From positions 1 through 64,000 of the forward strand of contig NZ_JAODUA010000005.1 of assembly GCF_025399895.1 (NCBI RefSeq): a stretch of DNA of 64,000 nt, in the 5' to 3' direction. This DNA is from Streptomyces sp. ASQP_92 (lineage in GTDB: Bacteria > Actinomycetota > Actinomycetes > Streptomycetales > Streptomycetaceae). Shown piece after piece: positions 36,485 to 45,346 of this stretch (positions within the stretch are counted from its first letter, which is position 1; every line of letters starts with the position of its first letter). A program made the position numbers and the translations under genes. Under the pieces are notes generated by a model. It was not told where the DNA came from. It did not search any database and worked only from the letters and a program-made list of their open reading frames with translations.

Positions 36485-37536
36485 GGCACCCGGGCCGTCC
36501 ACTCCTCGGTGCTGAACTTGGTCGCCACCAGCTCGCGCGCCCGGGCCATCTCCTCGTCCGTGACCCGGCCGACGGACAGCCCGTACCGGGAGCGGAAGGA
36601 CGCGATCATCCGCTCGATCACGGCCTCCCGGGGCAGCCCGGTCTGCCGGCGCAGCGGGTCGACGCGCTTCTTCGCGCTCCGGGTGCCCTTGTCGGACAGC
36701 TTCTCCTTGCCGATGCGCAGCACGTCCAGCATCTTGTCCGCGTCGATGTCGTACGCCATCGTCACGTGGTGCAGCACCGCGCCGTCGTCCGCGACCATCC
36801 GCTTCTGCGCGGCTCCCGCGATCTTGCCGGCCTCGGTCGCGATGTCGTTGAGCGGCTGGTACCAGGCCTTGACGCCCAGATCGCCGAGCGCGCCGAGCAC
36901 CCAGTCGTCGAGGTAGGCATAGCTGTCGGCGAAGGACAGACCCTGCACCAGGGCGTCGGGCACGGAGAGCGAGTACGTGATCGTGTTGCCCGGCTCGATG
37001 AACATGGCGCCGCCACCGGAGATCCGCCGCACGACCGTGATGCCGTGGCGTTCGGCGCCCTCCGGGTCGACCTCGTTGCGCAGCGACTGGAAGCTGCCGA
37101 TGACGACGGCGGGCGCGCCCCACTCCCACACCCGCAGCGTCGGCGGCCGCCGGCCGGCCGCGACCTCGGCGGTGATGACCTCGTCCAGCGCCATGTGCAG
37201 CGCGGGCGACTGCGGCGGCTCGTGGATCAACTGCCAGTCGTAGTCGCTCCAGTCGGTGGCGTGCGCCAGCGCCCGGCGTACCGCGATCGCCACGCCCTGC
37301 GAGCTCAGCCCGTAGAAGGTGGTGCCGGGCGGGAGCGCCGCGTCGATACGGGCCGCGAGCTCGGCCGCGCCGGTGTCGGCGGGGGCGCCTTCGAGGGCGC
37401 CGTTGATCGCGAGGATCGCCTCGTCGGGTTCGAGGAAGAAGTCGCCCGCCACCATCACGTCCCGCAGGACACCGTCCCGGGTGTCCAGGTCGACGACCAC
37501 GAGCTTGCCGCCGGGAACCTTGTATTCGCCGTGCAC
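36481..37536 (-). CDS. lipoate-protein ligase family protein, permuted domain order
   Basis: This 351-aa protein begins with about 95 residues resembling the accessory C-terminal domain of LplA (GGKLVVVDLDTRDGVLRDVM, then GDFFLEPDEAI and a small helical part). The catalytic biotin/lipoyl ligase domain comes after it. In the latter, VVRRISGGGAMFIEPGNTIT matches the RRxSGGGxV motif and LNDIATEAGKIAGAAQKR carries the catalytic Lys. In E. coli LplA the accessory domain follows the catalytic one, so the order here is reversed. The GTG start at 37536 has GGAGG 7-8 nt upstream. The substrate could be lipoate or octanoate. Confidence 0.78.
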
Positions 37537-37674
37537 CGTTGTGCCTCCATATGTCTGCCTCGCGGTCCAACCGTAAAGCGCCGGGCGCCATTCCCGGGCC
37601 GGGCCGGCCTGCCGGGGGTGACCGTCGTGACAGGCCGCTCGCCCGTTGTCGGTGCCGCGTGTTTTCCTGGACGC

Positions 37675-38502
37675 ATGATCGACGAAGCTTTTCTCGCAGG
37701 TGACCTGACGGCAGTGCAGGAGGCGGTCCGCAAAGCGGCCGCCGCCGAGATCATGCCGCGATTCCGGCAGCTCGCGGCGCACGAGATCGTCGAGAAGAAC
37801 GGCCCGCACGACCTGGTGACGGTCGCCGACCGGCTCGCCGAGGAGCATCTGACCGCCTCCCTCACCGCGATACTTCCCGGCTCGGTCGTCGTCGGCGAGG
37901 AGTCCGTGCACGCCGACCCGGCGGTGTACGAGGCCCTGCGCGGTGACGCGCCGGTGTGGATCGTCGACCCGGTGGACGGCACCCGCCAGTTCGTCCAGGG
38001 CGAGGCGGGGTTCTGCACGCTGGTGGCCCTCGCCCACCGAGGCGAGTTGCTCGCCTCGTGGACCTACGCACCCGTGCTGGACGAGATGGCCGTGGCGATA
38101 CGGGGCCGGGGCGCCACCCTCAACGGCCGGGCGCTGCACGCCGGTTCACCCCAACCCGGCGCCGTCCTCGACGTGGCCACCTCCCATCCGGACTACACGA
38201 CGCCCGAGCAGAAGCGGGCCCTGCTCGGACTGCGCACCGAGGGCGTCCGGCCCCGCCCGTGCGGCTCGGCAGGCCTCGAATACCTGGCGGTGGCCCGCGG
38301 CGAGCTGGACGGCGTCGCCTTCTCCTGGGAGTACGCCTGGGACCACGCGGCGGGGCTGCTCCTGGTCACCGAGGCGGGCGGCGCGCAGACCACCGTCGCG
38401 GGCGAGCCGTTCCGGATCGCCGGGGGCAACGCCCTCCCGTTCACCGCGGCCCGTGACGCGGCGACGGCGGAGCGCATACGCGGCCTCCTCGCGGGCGGGT
38501 GA
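37675..38502 (+). CDS. inositol-monophosphatase-family phosphatase
   Basis: This 275-aa Li-sensitive phosphatase family member has VVGEESV (Glu ligand), WIVDPVDGTRQFVQGE (the DPxDGT metal site) and EYAWDHAAGLLLVTEAGG (Asp ligand), so all metal residues are intact. DPVDGTRQF with Gln in place of the more usual Asn-F suggests a substrate other than simple inositol phosphate; inositol-1-phosphate, histidinol phosphate or PAP are options. It diverges from the lipoate ligase gene. Confidence 0.85.
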   Translation: MIDEAFLAGDLTAVQEAVRKAAAAEIMPRFRQLAAHEIVEKNGPHDLVTVADRLAEEHLTASLTAILPGSVVVGEESVHADPAVYEALRGDAPVWIVDPVDGTRQFVQGEAGFCTLVALAHRGELLASWTYAPVLDEMAVAIRGRGATLNGRALHAGSPQPGAVLDVATSHPDYTTPEQKRALLGLRTEGVRPRPCGSAGLEYLAVARGELDGVAFSWEYAWDHAAGLLLVTEAGGAQTTVAGEPFRIAGGNALPFTAARDAATAERIRGLLAGG

Positions 38503-38509
38503 GCCCGGC

Positions 38510-38561
38510 CGGGTTCAGGGGTGGGCACCCCGGAACCCGGAGCGTCCCGGCCCTGAACCCG
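38510..38561. terminator. bidirectional terminator-like inverted repeat
   Basis: CGGGTTCAGGG (38510-38520) and CCCTGAACCCG (38551-38561) are perfect 11-bp inverted repeats just after the phosphatase stop and before the end of the convergent nucleotidyltransferase gene. There is no T-run, so termination or a structural role is inferred from position. Confidence 0.5.
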
Positions 38562-38600
38562 TGCGCGTGGGGCGGTCGGCCGGCGCCCCGCACCCGGACC

Positions 38601-38628
38601 GGGCCCGGCCCGGCCCGGCCCGGCCCCG
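38601..38628. repeat. GGCCC pentamer tandem repeat
   Basis: About five head-to-tail copies of a 5-bp G/C unit form a 28-bp low-complexity run between convergent genes. This is a likely polymerase-slippage site. Confidence 0.7.
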
Positions 38629-38634
38629 GAAGCG

Positions 38635-39462
38635 TCAGCCGAGCGCCGCGCGTACCTCGCCCACCAGCGCGGCGGCGGCCCCTACCGCCTCCACCGCATC
38701 GGTGCCGAGACCGGTCAGAGCGTTCGACACCCGCCGCGCGAAGTCCGGCGGGGCGGCGGGCAGGGCCGCCGCCGAGGCCAGGGCGCCCTTCTCGTTGAGC
38801 AGCCAGCGCCGGTCTTGGGCGTGCAGCGACTGGGTGAGGACGCCGAACGCCCGGGACAGGCAGAGCGCCCCGTGCAGCGTGTCCCCGGAGCCGGCCGACT
38901 TGCGGGCGACCTCCACGGAGAACTCCGCCTCCCACGACGCGGCGATCAGCGCCGCCCGCAGCGGTTCGGGATAGCGACGGGTCGCTTCCTGAAGCACCGC
39001 CAACTCCCTTTGCGGATCGGCCAGTACGCGTCCGAGGGCGACCTCTCCGGGATAAGCCGGCGACCAGAAGCCGAGCGGGTGGCCGGGCTGCGTCCCGACC
39101 TCGTACCGGCCCTCCAGGCAGCCCGCCCAGACGCTTTCGACCCGGTCCAGATCGCGCAGGATCCAGTCCACCGCGACGCCGTCGAGCGTGAGCCAGGCGC
39201 CGCCGTTCACCCAGGGCCCCCAGCCACCGGGACCCGCCACGTCCACCGGGACGCCGGTGAGGTCCTCGGCCAGACGCGCCAGGGCCGCGACATCGAGGTC
39301 GCCCCGGTAGTAGATGCCGAGATCCCAGTCGGAGTCCGGCCGGTGCGTCCCTCGGGCGCGGCTGCCGCCGAGGGCGACGGCCACCACCCCCCGGACCCCG
39401 GTGAGCCGCTCGGCGACGGCGGACATGCGGTGGCCGTAGGCGGTGTCGGCTTGCGAGTTCAC
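38635..39462 (-). CDS. nucleotidyltransferase-domain protein
   Basis: This 275-aa protein has a pol-beta-type nucleotidyltransferase core: [20 protein letters not shown] gives the GGSxAxG...DSDxD motif and [13 protein letters not shown] the third acidic residue. The C-terminal 130 residues are helical, as in kanamycin-nucleotidyltransferase-like or DUF4037-like proteins. The substrate is unknown. GTG 39462 is used, with ATG 39426 as an alternative. It diverges from the flavoprotein gene. Confidence 0.75.
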   Translation of the reverse strand: MNSQADTAYGHRMSAVAERLTGVRGVVAVALGGSRARGTHRPDSDWDLGIYYRGDLDVAALARLAEDLTGVPVDVAGPGGWGPWVNGGAWLTLDGVAVDWILRDLDRVESVWAGCLEGRYEVGTQPGHPLGFWSPAYPGEVALGRVLADPQRELAVLQEATRRYPEPLRAALIAASWEAEFSVEVARKSAGSGDTLHGALCLSRAFGVLTQSLHAQDRRWLLNEKGALASAAALPAAPPDFARRVSNALTGLGTDAVEAVGAAAALVGEVRAALG

Positions 39463-39543
39463 CGGCCGGAGGCTACCCCCGGCGGGATTGTCGGTGCACC
39501 GGAATATCCTGGGGGACCCTGGCCGTGGCGTGAGGAGTCCAAG

Positions 39544-40968
39544 GTGCCGTCGATGATCGATGCCGTCGTCGTGGGGGCGGGCCCCAACGGGCTGACCGCC
39601 GCGGTCGAACTGGCCAGGAGGGGACTGCGGGTCGAGGTCTTCGAGGCCAAGGAGACCGTGGGGGGCGGCGCAAGGACCGAGGAGCTCACCCTCCCCGGCT
39701 TCCGCCACGACCCGTGCTCCGCGGTCCATCCGCTGGGCATCGGCTCGCCCGCCTTCCGCACCATGCCGCTGGAGCGGTACGGGCTCACCTGGCTCCACCC
39801 CGAGCTGCCGATGGCGCACCCCTTCGACGACGGCACCGCAGCCGTGCTGTCCCGCTCGGTCGCCGAGACGGCGGCGTCCTTCGGCGCGCGCGACGCCGGC
39901 ACGTACCGCCGGCTGATCGCCCCCTACCTCGGCACCTGGGACGTGCTGGCGAGGGACTTCATGTCGCTGCCGCTGACCGCCCTGCCGCGCGATCCGGTCG
40001 GGCTCGCCCGGTTCGGGGCCTCGGGCCTTCAGCCGTACAGCTGGCTGATGCGCCGCTTCCGGGACGACCGGGCACGGGCCCTGATGGCCGGGCTCGTCGC
40101 CCACGTCATCGCCCCGCTGGGCGGCGTCGCCACGGCCGGCGTCGGGATGCTCTTCGCGCTGGCCGCGCACGAGAACGGCTGGCCGCTGCCGCGCGGCGGC
40201 TCCCAGTCCATCTCGGACGCCCTCGCGGGGTATCTGCGCGACCTGGGCGGTGTCGTGCACACCGGGTTCGAGGTCAAGCGCCTGGACGATCTGCCGCCGG
40301 CCCGCACCTATCTCTTCGACACCTCGCCGACTGCCCTCGCCCGGATCGCGGGCCTGGGCAGCGCGTATGACGGCTACAAGTACGGCGCCGCCGTCTTCAA
40401 GATCGACTACGCCCTGGACGGGCCCGTGCCGTGGACGGCCGAGGCGGCGAGGGCGGCAGGCACGGTCCAGATCGGTCCCTCCAGCCGGGACATCGCCACC
40501 GCCCTGAGCCAGGCCTCCGGCGGCACGGCGCCCCGGACGCCGTTCCTGATCACGGCCCAGCCGAGCCTCGTCGACCCGTCCCGCGCGCCCGAGGGCAAGC
40601 ACGTGTTCTGGGCGTACGGACACGTCCCCAACGGATGGGAGGGGGACTTCACGGACGCCATCGAGCGCCAGATCGAGCGGTTCGCGCCCGGCTTCCGCGA
40701 CCGGGTGCTCGCCCGGGCGACGGCCGGCCCGCCCCAACTCGCCGCGCGCAACGCCAATTACGTCGGTGGCGACATCGCCTGCGGCGCCGCCCGGGGTCTG
40801 CAACTGCTGCTCCGGCCCAAGGTCTCCCTGTTCCCGTACGCGACGCGGCACCCCTCGGTGTTCCTGTGCTCCTCGGCCGCCTGGCCGGGCCCCGGTGTGC
40901 ACGGCATGTCCGGGCACAACGCGGCCAAGGCCGTGTGGCGTGCCCTGCGCAAGGCCGACGCGCGATGA
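39544..40968 (+). CDS. phytoene-desaturase-like FAD-dependent oxidoreductase
   Basis: This 474-aa flavoprotein has the dinucleotide-binding motif [20 protein letters not shown] and an extended second part ([20 protein letters not shown]) typical of the carotenoid-desaturase/amine-oxidase-like group. The C-terminal FAD motif reads [16 protein letters not shown]. No carotenoid synthesis genes are adjacent, so the substrate is unclear. The GTG start at 39544 follows GAGGAG with 6-nt spacing. It overlaps the macro-domain gene by 4 nt (ATGA). Confidence 0.82.
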   Translation: MPSMIDAVVVGAGPNGLTAAVELARRGLRVEVFEAKETVGGGARTEELTLPGFRHDPCSAVHPLGIGSPAFRTMPLERYGLTWLHPELPMAHPFDDGTAAVLSRSVAETAASFGARDAGTYRRLIAPYLGTWDVLARDFMSLPLTALPRDPVGLARFGASGLQPYSWLMRRFRDDRARALMAGLVAHVIAPLGGVATAGVGMLFALAAHENGWPLPRGGSQSISDALAGYLRDLGGVVHTGFEVKRLDDLPPARTYLFDTSPTALARIAGLGSAYDGYKYGAAVFKIDYALDGPVPWTAEAARAAGTVQIGPSSRDIATALSQASGGTAPRTPFLITAQPSLVDPSRAPEGKHVFWAYGHVPNGWEGDFTDAIERQIERFAPGFRDRVLARATAGPPQLAARNANYVGGDIACGAARGLQLLLRPKVSLFPYATRHPSVFLCSSAAWPGPGVHGMSGHNAAKAVWRALRKADAR

Positions 40969-41492
40969 CGGCGCGCCCCGCCGACATCGTTCTGGTGCGC
41001 GGCGACATCACCGAGCAGCGGGTGGACGTCATCGTCAACGCCGCGAACTCCTCACTGCTCGGAGGCGGCGGGGTGGACGGCGCGATCCACCGGCGCGGCG
41101 GCCCCGCCATCCTGGAGGACTGCCGCAGGCTGCGGGCCTCGCACTACGGCAAGGGTCTGGCGACGGGCCAGGCGGTCGCCACCACCGCCGGGCTGTTGCA
41201 CGCGGGCCATGTGATCCACACCGTGGGCCCCGTCTGGTCGCGGGAGGAGGACCGCGCCGCGCTGCTGACGTCCTGCTACGAACAGTCCCTCGCGCTCGCC
41301 CGCGAACTGGGCGCCGAGACCATCGCCTTCCCCGCGATCTCGACGGGCGTCTACCGCTGGCCGCTGGACAACGGCGCGGACCTCGCGATCGCGGCGGCCC
41401 GCGCCCATGGCGGCCCGCCACTGAAGGAGATCCGCTTCGTGCTCTTCGACGAAACGGCGTACCGGGCCTTCGAGCGGGCGCTGCGGGGGTAG
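40965..41492 (+). CDS. macro-domain protein (O-acetyl-ADP-ribose deacetylase type)
   Basis: This 175-aa protein is a single macro domain: [20 protein letters not shown], then [16 protein letters not shown] and the phosphate-binding [12 protein letters not shown]. The Asn-Asn and Asp of the YmdB/MacroD catalytic group are present. It would hydrolyse O-acetyl-ADP-ribose or mono-ADP-ribosyl groups. It is translationally coupled to the flavoprotein gene. A sirtuin, which produces O-acetyl-ADP-ribose, is encoded about 2.2 kb downstream. Confidence 0.9.
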   Translation: MTARPADIVLVRGDITEQRVDVIVNAANSSLLGGGGVDGAIHRRGGPAILEDCRRLRASHYGKGLATGQAVATTAGLLHAGHVIHTVGPVWSREEDRAALLTSCYEQSLALARELGAETIAFPAISTGVYRWPLDNGADLAIAAARAHGGPPLKEIRFVLFDETAYRAFERALRG

Positions 41493-41705
41493 GCGGGCGG
41501 GGCCGGGCCTTGGGCCCCTCGGCTCGGTACCGCGGGGCCGGGTCCGCGGGGCTCGACGGTTGGGTGGGTCGCCGCGGGCCTGGTCGGCCGGGGTCGGTCA
41601 CCGGCCCGGCTCTGCGGATCCCGGGGCCCGTGGGGTCCCCGGTCGCGCGAGGCCCATGTCGGATTCTCGCCAGCGGGCGCGGGCCCGGTGCCCGATCCTT
41701 GACGC

Positions 41706-43199
41706 ATGGCCCCCGTCGCTTCCGCCCCGATGCACACCGACACCGAGCGCTGCGTACGCGCCGTCCAGTCCAAGGACGCCCGCTTCGACGGCTGGTTCTT
41801 CACCGCCGTCCTGACCACCCGCATCTACTGCCGGCCGAGCTGCCCGGTCGTGCCGCCGAAGGTCGAGAACATGACCTTCTACCCGAGCGCGGCCGCCTGC
41901 CAGCAGGCCGGATTCCGGGCCTGCAAGCGGTGCCGCCCCGACACCACGCCCGGCTCGCCGGAGTGGAACGCCCGCGCCGACAGCGTGGCCCGCGCCATGC
42001 GGCTCATCAGGGACGGGGTCGTCGACCGCGAGGGCGTGCCGGGCCTCGCCGCCCGCCTCGGCTACAGCGCCCGCCAGATCGAACGCCAGCTGCTCGCCGA
42101 GCTCGGCGCGGGACCCCTCGCCCTCGCCAGGGCGCAGCGCGCCCAGACCGCGCGGCTGCTGATCGAGACGACCCCGCTGTCGATGGCCGAGGTCGCCTTC
42201 GCCGCCGGGTTCTCCTCGATCCGCACCTTCAACGACACCGTCCGCGAGGTGTTCGCGCTCGCCCCGACCGAGCTGCGGGCCCGCGCCGCACGCGGCGTCG
42301 CCCTCCAGACCCCCGGCGCGATCACCCTGCGCCTGCCGTTCCGGGCCCCGCTGACCCCGGACAACCTGTTCGGCCACCTCGCCGCGACCGGTGTGCCCGG
42401 GGTCGAGGAGTGGCGCGACGGCTCGTTCCGCCGCACGCTGTCCCTGCCGTACGGGCACGGCATCGCCGAGCTCACCCCGCAGCCCGAGCACATCGGTTGC
42501 GTTCTGCGCCTCACCGATCTCCGGGACCTGACCATCGCCATCAGCCGGTGCCGCTGGATGCTCGACCTGGACGCGGACCCCGTCGCCGTGGACGACCGTC
42601 TGCGCGCCGATCCGCTGCTCGCGCCCCTGGTCGACAAGGCGCCGGGGCGGCGGGTGCCGCGCACGGTCGACGCGGGAGAGTTCGCGGTGCGGGCGGTGCT
42701 CGGGCAGCAGGTCTCCACGGCCGCCGCCCGCACCCACGCGGCCCGGCTTGTCGTCGCGCACGGGCAGGCTGTCGACGATCCCGCGGGCGGCCTCACCCAT
42801 CTCTTCCCCACGCCCGCCCGGCTCGCCGAGCTCGACCCCGGGGCCCTGGCCCTGCCACGCAGCCGCCGCACCACCCTGACCACGCTCGTCGCCGCGCTCG
42901 CCGACGGCACCCTCCAACTCGGCCTCGACAGCGACTGGGACCGGGCCCGCGCCCAGCTCATGGAGCTGCCCGGCTTCGGCCCCTGGACCGTCGAGGCGAT
43001 CGCGATGCGGGCCCTTGGCGACCCGGACGCCTTTCTCCCCACCGACCTCGGCATGCGCCGCGCCGCCCAGAACCTCGGGCTGCCGTCCACCCCCGCCGCG
43101 CTCACCGCGCGCGCCGCCGCCTGGCGGCCCTGGCGGGCCTACGCCGTCCAGTACCTGTGGGCCACCGAGGCTCACGCCATCAACCACCTTCCCGCATAA
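41706..43199 (+). CDS. alkA: Ada-AlkA fusion: alkylation-responsive regulator and DNA glycosylase
   Basis: This 497-aa protein has an N-terminal Ada zinc domain (residues 10-80) with methyl-acceptor Cys in TTRIYCRPSCP and a second pair in CKRC. An AraC-type HTH follows (about 90-195, SMAEVAFAAGFSSIRTFND). The AlkA N-domain and HhH-GPD glycosylase come last, with LPGFGPWTVEAIAMRA and catalytic Asp447 in LPTDLGMRRA. It would sense methylphosphotriesters and excise 3-methyladenine. Such Ada-AlkA fusions are known in actinobacteria. It is followed after 12 bp by ogt. Confidence 0.9.
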   Translation: MAPVASAPMHTDTERCVRAVQSKDARFDGWFFTAVLTTRIYCRPSCPVVPPKVENMTFYPSAAACQQAGFRACKRCRPDTTPGSPEWNARADSVARAMRLIRDGVVDREGVPGLAARLGYSARQIERQLLAELGAGPLALARAQRAQTARLLIETTPLSMAEVAFAAGFSSIRTFNDTVREVFALAPTELRARAARGVALQTPGAITLRLPFRAPLTPDNLFGHLAATGVPGVEEWRDGSFRRTLSLPYGHGIAELTPQPEHIGCVLRLTDLRDLTIAISRCRWMLDLDADPVAVDDRLRADPLLAPLVDKAPGRRVPRTVDAGEFAVRAVLGQQVSTAAARTHAARLVVAHGQAVDDPAGGLTHLFPTPARLAELDPGALALPRSRRTTLTTLVAALADGTLQLGLDSDWDRARAQLMELPGFGPWTVEAIAMRALGDPDAFLPTDLGMRRAAQNLGLPSTPAALTARAAAWRPWRAYAVQYLWATEAHAINHLPA

Positions 43200-43211
43200 G
43201 GGAGTTCAGCC

Positions 43212-43709
43212 GTGCGCATCACCCACACCGTCATCGACAGCCCCTACGGTCCGCTCACCCTCGTCGCCGCCGACGGCGTCCTCAGCCGCCTGTACATGGA
43301 GGGCCAACGCCACCGTCCGCCACAGGAGACGTTCGGCGAACGCGACGACGACGGCCCCTTCCCCGAGGTCGTCCGGCAGCTGGAGGCGTACTTCGCCGGC
43401 GAACTCACCGTGTTCGAGCTGGAATTGAACCTGTTGGGCACCCCTTTCCAGCGGCGCGTCTGGCAGCAGCTCCAGCGGATCCCGTACGGCGAGACCCGGT
43501 CCTACGGCGAACTCGCCGAGGCCCTGGGCAACCCGAACGCCTCCCGCGCGGTGGGCCTGGCCAACGGCAAGAACCCGGTCGGCATCATCGTGCCCTGCCA
43601 CCGCGTCATCGGCGCCAACGGCGGCCTCACCGGTTACGGCGGCGGCCTCGACCGCAAGCAGCGGCTGCTGGCGTTCGAGCGGGGGCGCACGGCGGACGTG
43701 CTGTTCTAG
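43212..43709 (+). CDS. ogt: methylated-DNA-protein-cysteine methyltransferase
   Basis: This 165-aa suicide repair protein removes O6-alkylguanine. The active site IIVPCHRVIGANG holds Cys129, and a helix-turn-helix segment SYGELAEALGNPNASRAVG precedes it. It forms an alkylation-repair operon with the Ada-AlkA gene 12 bp upstream. Its TAG and the stop of the convergent sirtuin gene share CTAG at 43706-43709. Confidence 0.93.
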   Translation: MRITHTVIDSPYGPLTLVAADGVLSRLYMEGQRHRPPQETFGERDDDGPFPEVVRQLEAYFAGELTVFELELNLLGTPFQRRVWQQLQRIPYGETRSYGELAEALGNPNASRAVGLANGKNPVGIIVPCHRVIGANGGLTGYGGGLDRKQRLLAFERGRTADVLF

Positions 43710-44428
43710 GGGAGGGCGCCCAGGAGTTGGGGCAGCGCGGTGCCGATGGGCTCGCGGATCACCTCGTCGGCGAGCGGGTCGTAGGGGGTCGGGTCGGCGT
43801 TCACGATGATCAGGCGTGCGCCGCCGTCCGCCGCGATCTTGGCGAGCGAGGCGGCGGGCTGGACCTGAAGGGTGGTGCCCACCGCGATGAAGAGGTGGCA
43901 CGCCTTCGCGATCGCCATCGCCCGGCTCAGTACCTCGGGGTCGAGATGCTCGCCGAACATGATCGTCGCCGACTTGAGGGTCCCTCCGCAGACCGTGCAC
44001 GGCGGATCCGCCTCGCCCGCCGCCATCCGCGCCAGCGCCTCGGCCATGGGGGACCGGGCATGACACCGGGTGCAGGTCACCGCCCGTGCGGTGCCGTGCA
44101 GTTCGAGCACCTTGCGCTCGGGCAGGCCCGCCCGCTGGTGCAGGCCGTCGACGTTCTGGGTGATCACCCGCACCGGCACCCCGGACCGTTCGAGCGCGGC
44201 GACCGCCCGGTGCGCGGCGTTCGGCTCGGCCGTGAGCGCGGCGCTGTCGCGGCGCATCTCCCAGGCGCGGCGCCGGATCCGCGGATCGGCCATGTACGAG
44301 GAGTACGTCACCAGCTTCTCGGCCTCGGGATCGCGCCGCCACATGCCGTTGGGGCCCCGGTAGTCGGGGATGCCGGAATCGGTGGAGACCCCGGCACCGG
44401 AGAGGATCGCGACGAGTGGCTTGCCCAT
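43706..44428 (-). CDS. NAD-dependent protein deacylase (sirtuin)
   Basis: This 240-aa Sir2 protein has a Rossmann motif in ILSGAGVSTDSGIPDYRG and TQNVDGLHQRAG. The catalytic His is in LELHGTAR and the zinc knuckles are CTRC and CTVC. GTTLQVQPAA and IIVNADPTPYD complete the NAD site. It lacks the Tyr/Arg pair diagnostic of SirT5-like desuccinylases (AWEMRRDS differs). It would remove acetyl groups and release O-acetyl-ADP-ribose, a substrate for the nearby macro-domain protein. Confidence 0.9.
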   Translation of the reverse strand: MGKPLVAILSGAGVSTDSGIPDYRGPNGMWRRDPEAEKLVTYSSYMADPRIRRRAWEMRRDSAALTAEPNAAHRAVAALERSGVPVRVITQNVDGLHQRAGLPERKVLELHGTARAVTCTRCHARSPMAEALARMAAGEADPPCTVCGGTLKSATIMFGEHLDPEVLSRAMAIAKACHLFIAVGTTLQVQPAASLAKIAADGGARLIIVNADPTPYDPLADEVIREPIGTALPQLLGALP

Positions 44429-44576
44429 GCCGGCGAGCGTAAGCGGCGCCCGTCGGGTCGGCGAGCGGATTACGGCGCGTCCGCACCCCTCGCCGGACGC
44501 CCAAGGCGTCCCGCCCTCGGGGGCTCCCGTAGGCAGAAGCCGCCGAAGCCCCTGGGGCGGCGGGCCCGAAGGGCGT

Positions 44577-45101
44577 TCAGGCCACGCGGTGGCCGTTCTC
44601 CAGTTCCGCCGTGCCCTGCCCCTGGGCCAGGACGTCCAGGGCCGCCATCACGCGGTGGCCCAGCGCGCCCGGGAGATGGGCGGGGAGTTCTTCGCGGGGG
44701 ACCAGGCGCCAGGACAGGAGTTCCTCCTCCTGGAGGCGGATCGACTTCAGGAGGCTGTCGTCGAGGACACCGCCGTCGTAGACATAGGCGACGATCGGCG
44801 GCCGGGCCTCGCCGTGCACCCAGTCCACCGCGAGGAGCCGGCCCAACTCCAGGTCGAGGCCGATCTCTTCGAGCGTCTCGCGGCGGGCCGCGCGGCGCGG
44901 GGTCTCGTCGGTGTCGGACTCCACGGTCCCGCCGGGCAGCGCCCAGCCCTCACGGTAGTTGGGCTCGACGAGCAGCACGTTGCCCCCGGCGTCCCGGAAC
45001 AGCGCGGCGGCCGCGGCGAGTACGCGGGGGAGACCGGCGATGTAGGCGGCGTAACCGTTGTCGGGACCGTTGTCGGGCGTGGGGGAGTGGTCGGTCGTCA
45101 T
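44577..45101 (-). CDS. Nudix hydrolase
   Basis: This 174-aa protein carries a Nudix box GGTVESDTDETPRRAARRET continued by LEEIG. The segment before the RE residues is longer by two than the canonical GX5E spacing. WALPGG precedes it as in ADP-ribose-type family members. There is no signal peptide. It lies 148 bp upstream of the sirtuin gene in the same direction, so a link to NAD-derived metabolites is possible but speculative. Confidence 0.82.
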   Translation of the reverse strand: MTTDHSPTPDNGPDNGYAAYIAGLPRVLAAAAALFRDAGGNVLLVEPNYREGWALPGGTVESDTDETPRRAARRETLEEIGLDLELGRLLAVDWVHGEARPPIVAYVYDGGVLDDSLLKSIRLQEEELLSWRLVPREELPAHLPGALGHRVMAALDVLAQGQGTAELENGHRVA

Positions 45102-45161
45102 GGAATGAAGGGTAGAGGGCCTGGTCGGATGGTGTCGGGACGGTCGCGGGGCGCGGCCTCG

Positions 45162-45346
45162 TCAGGGCTGCGCCGGACCCGAACTCTCGTCACCTGTACG
45201 GGACTTGGCGGCCCGGCGCAGCCGGTGGTGACGGGTGGCGCCCTGCTCGGTGATCGCGTCCCCGACCATCGTCCGCACCGCGTCGCGCACTCCGTGCGGC
45301 GCGCCGTGGCGGGAGGGCCCCGCGCCCGGGTCCTCGCGCAGTTCCT
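45162..45346 (-). other. disconnected Arg-rich tail of the BCCT transporter
   Basis: This stretch reads as 61 codons beginning KELREDPGAGPSRHG and ending SSGPAQP before TGA 45162-45164. It has good coding composition but is out of frame with the upstream transporter because of the tandem duplication at 45348-45393. Removing one copy restores one continuous 571-residue protein. Confidence 0.8.

Noticed and set aside
40766..45115. A 1449-codon open frame on the plus strand
   Set aside because: It is a shadow in a high-GC region: it runs through the real flavoprotein, macro, alkA, ogt, sirtuin and Nudix genes, and its translation is Arg/Pro/Gly-rich with no domains.
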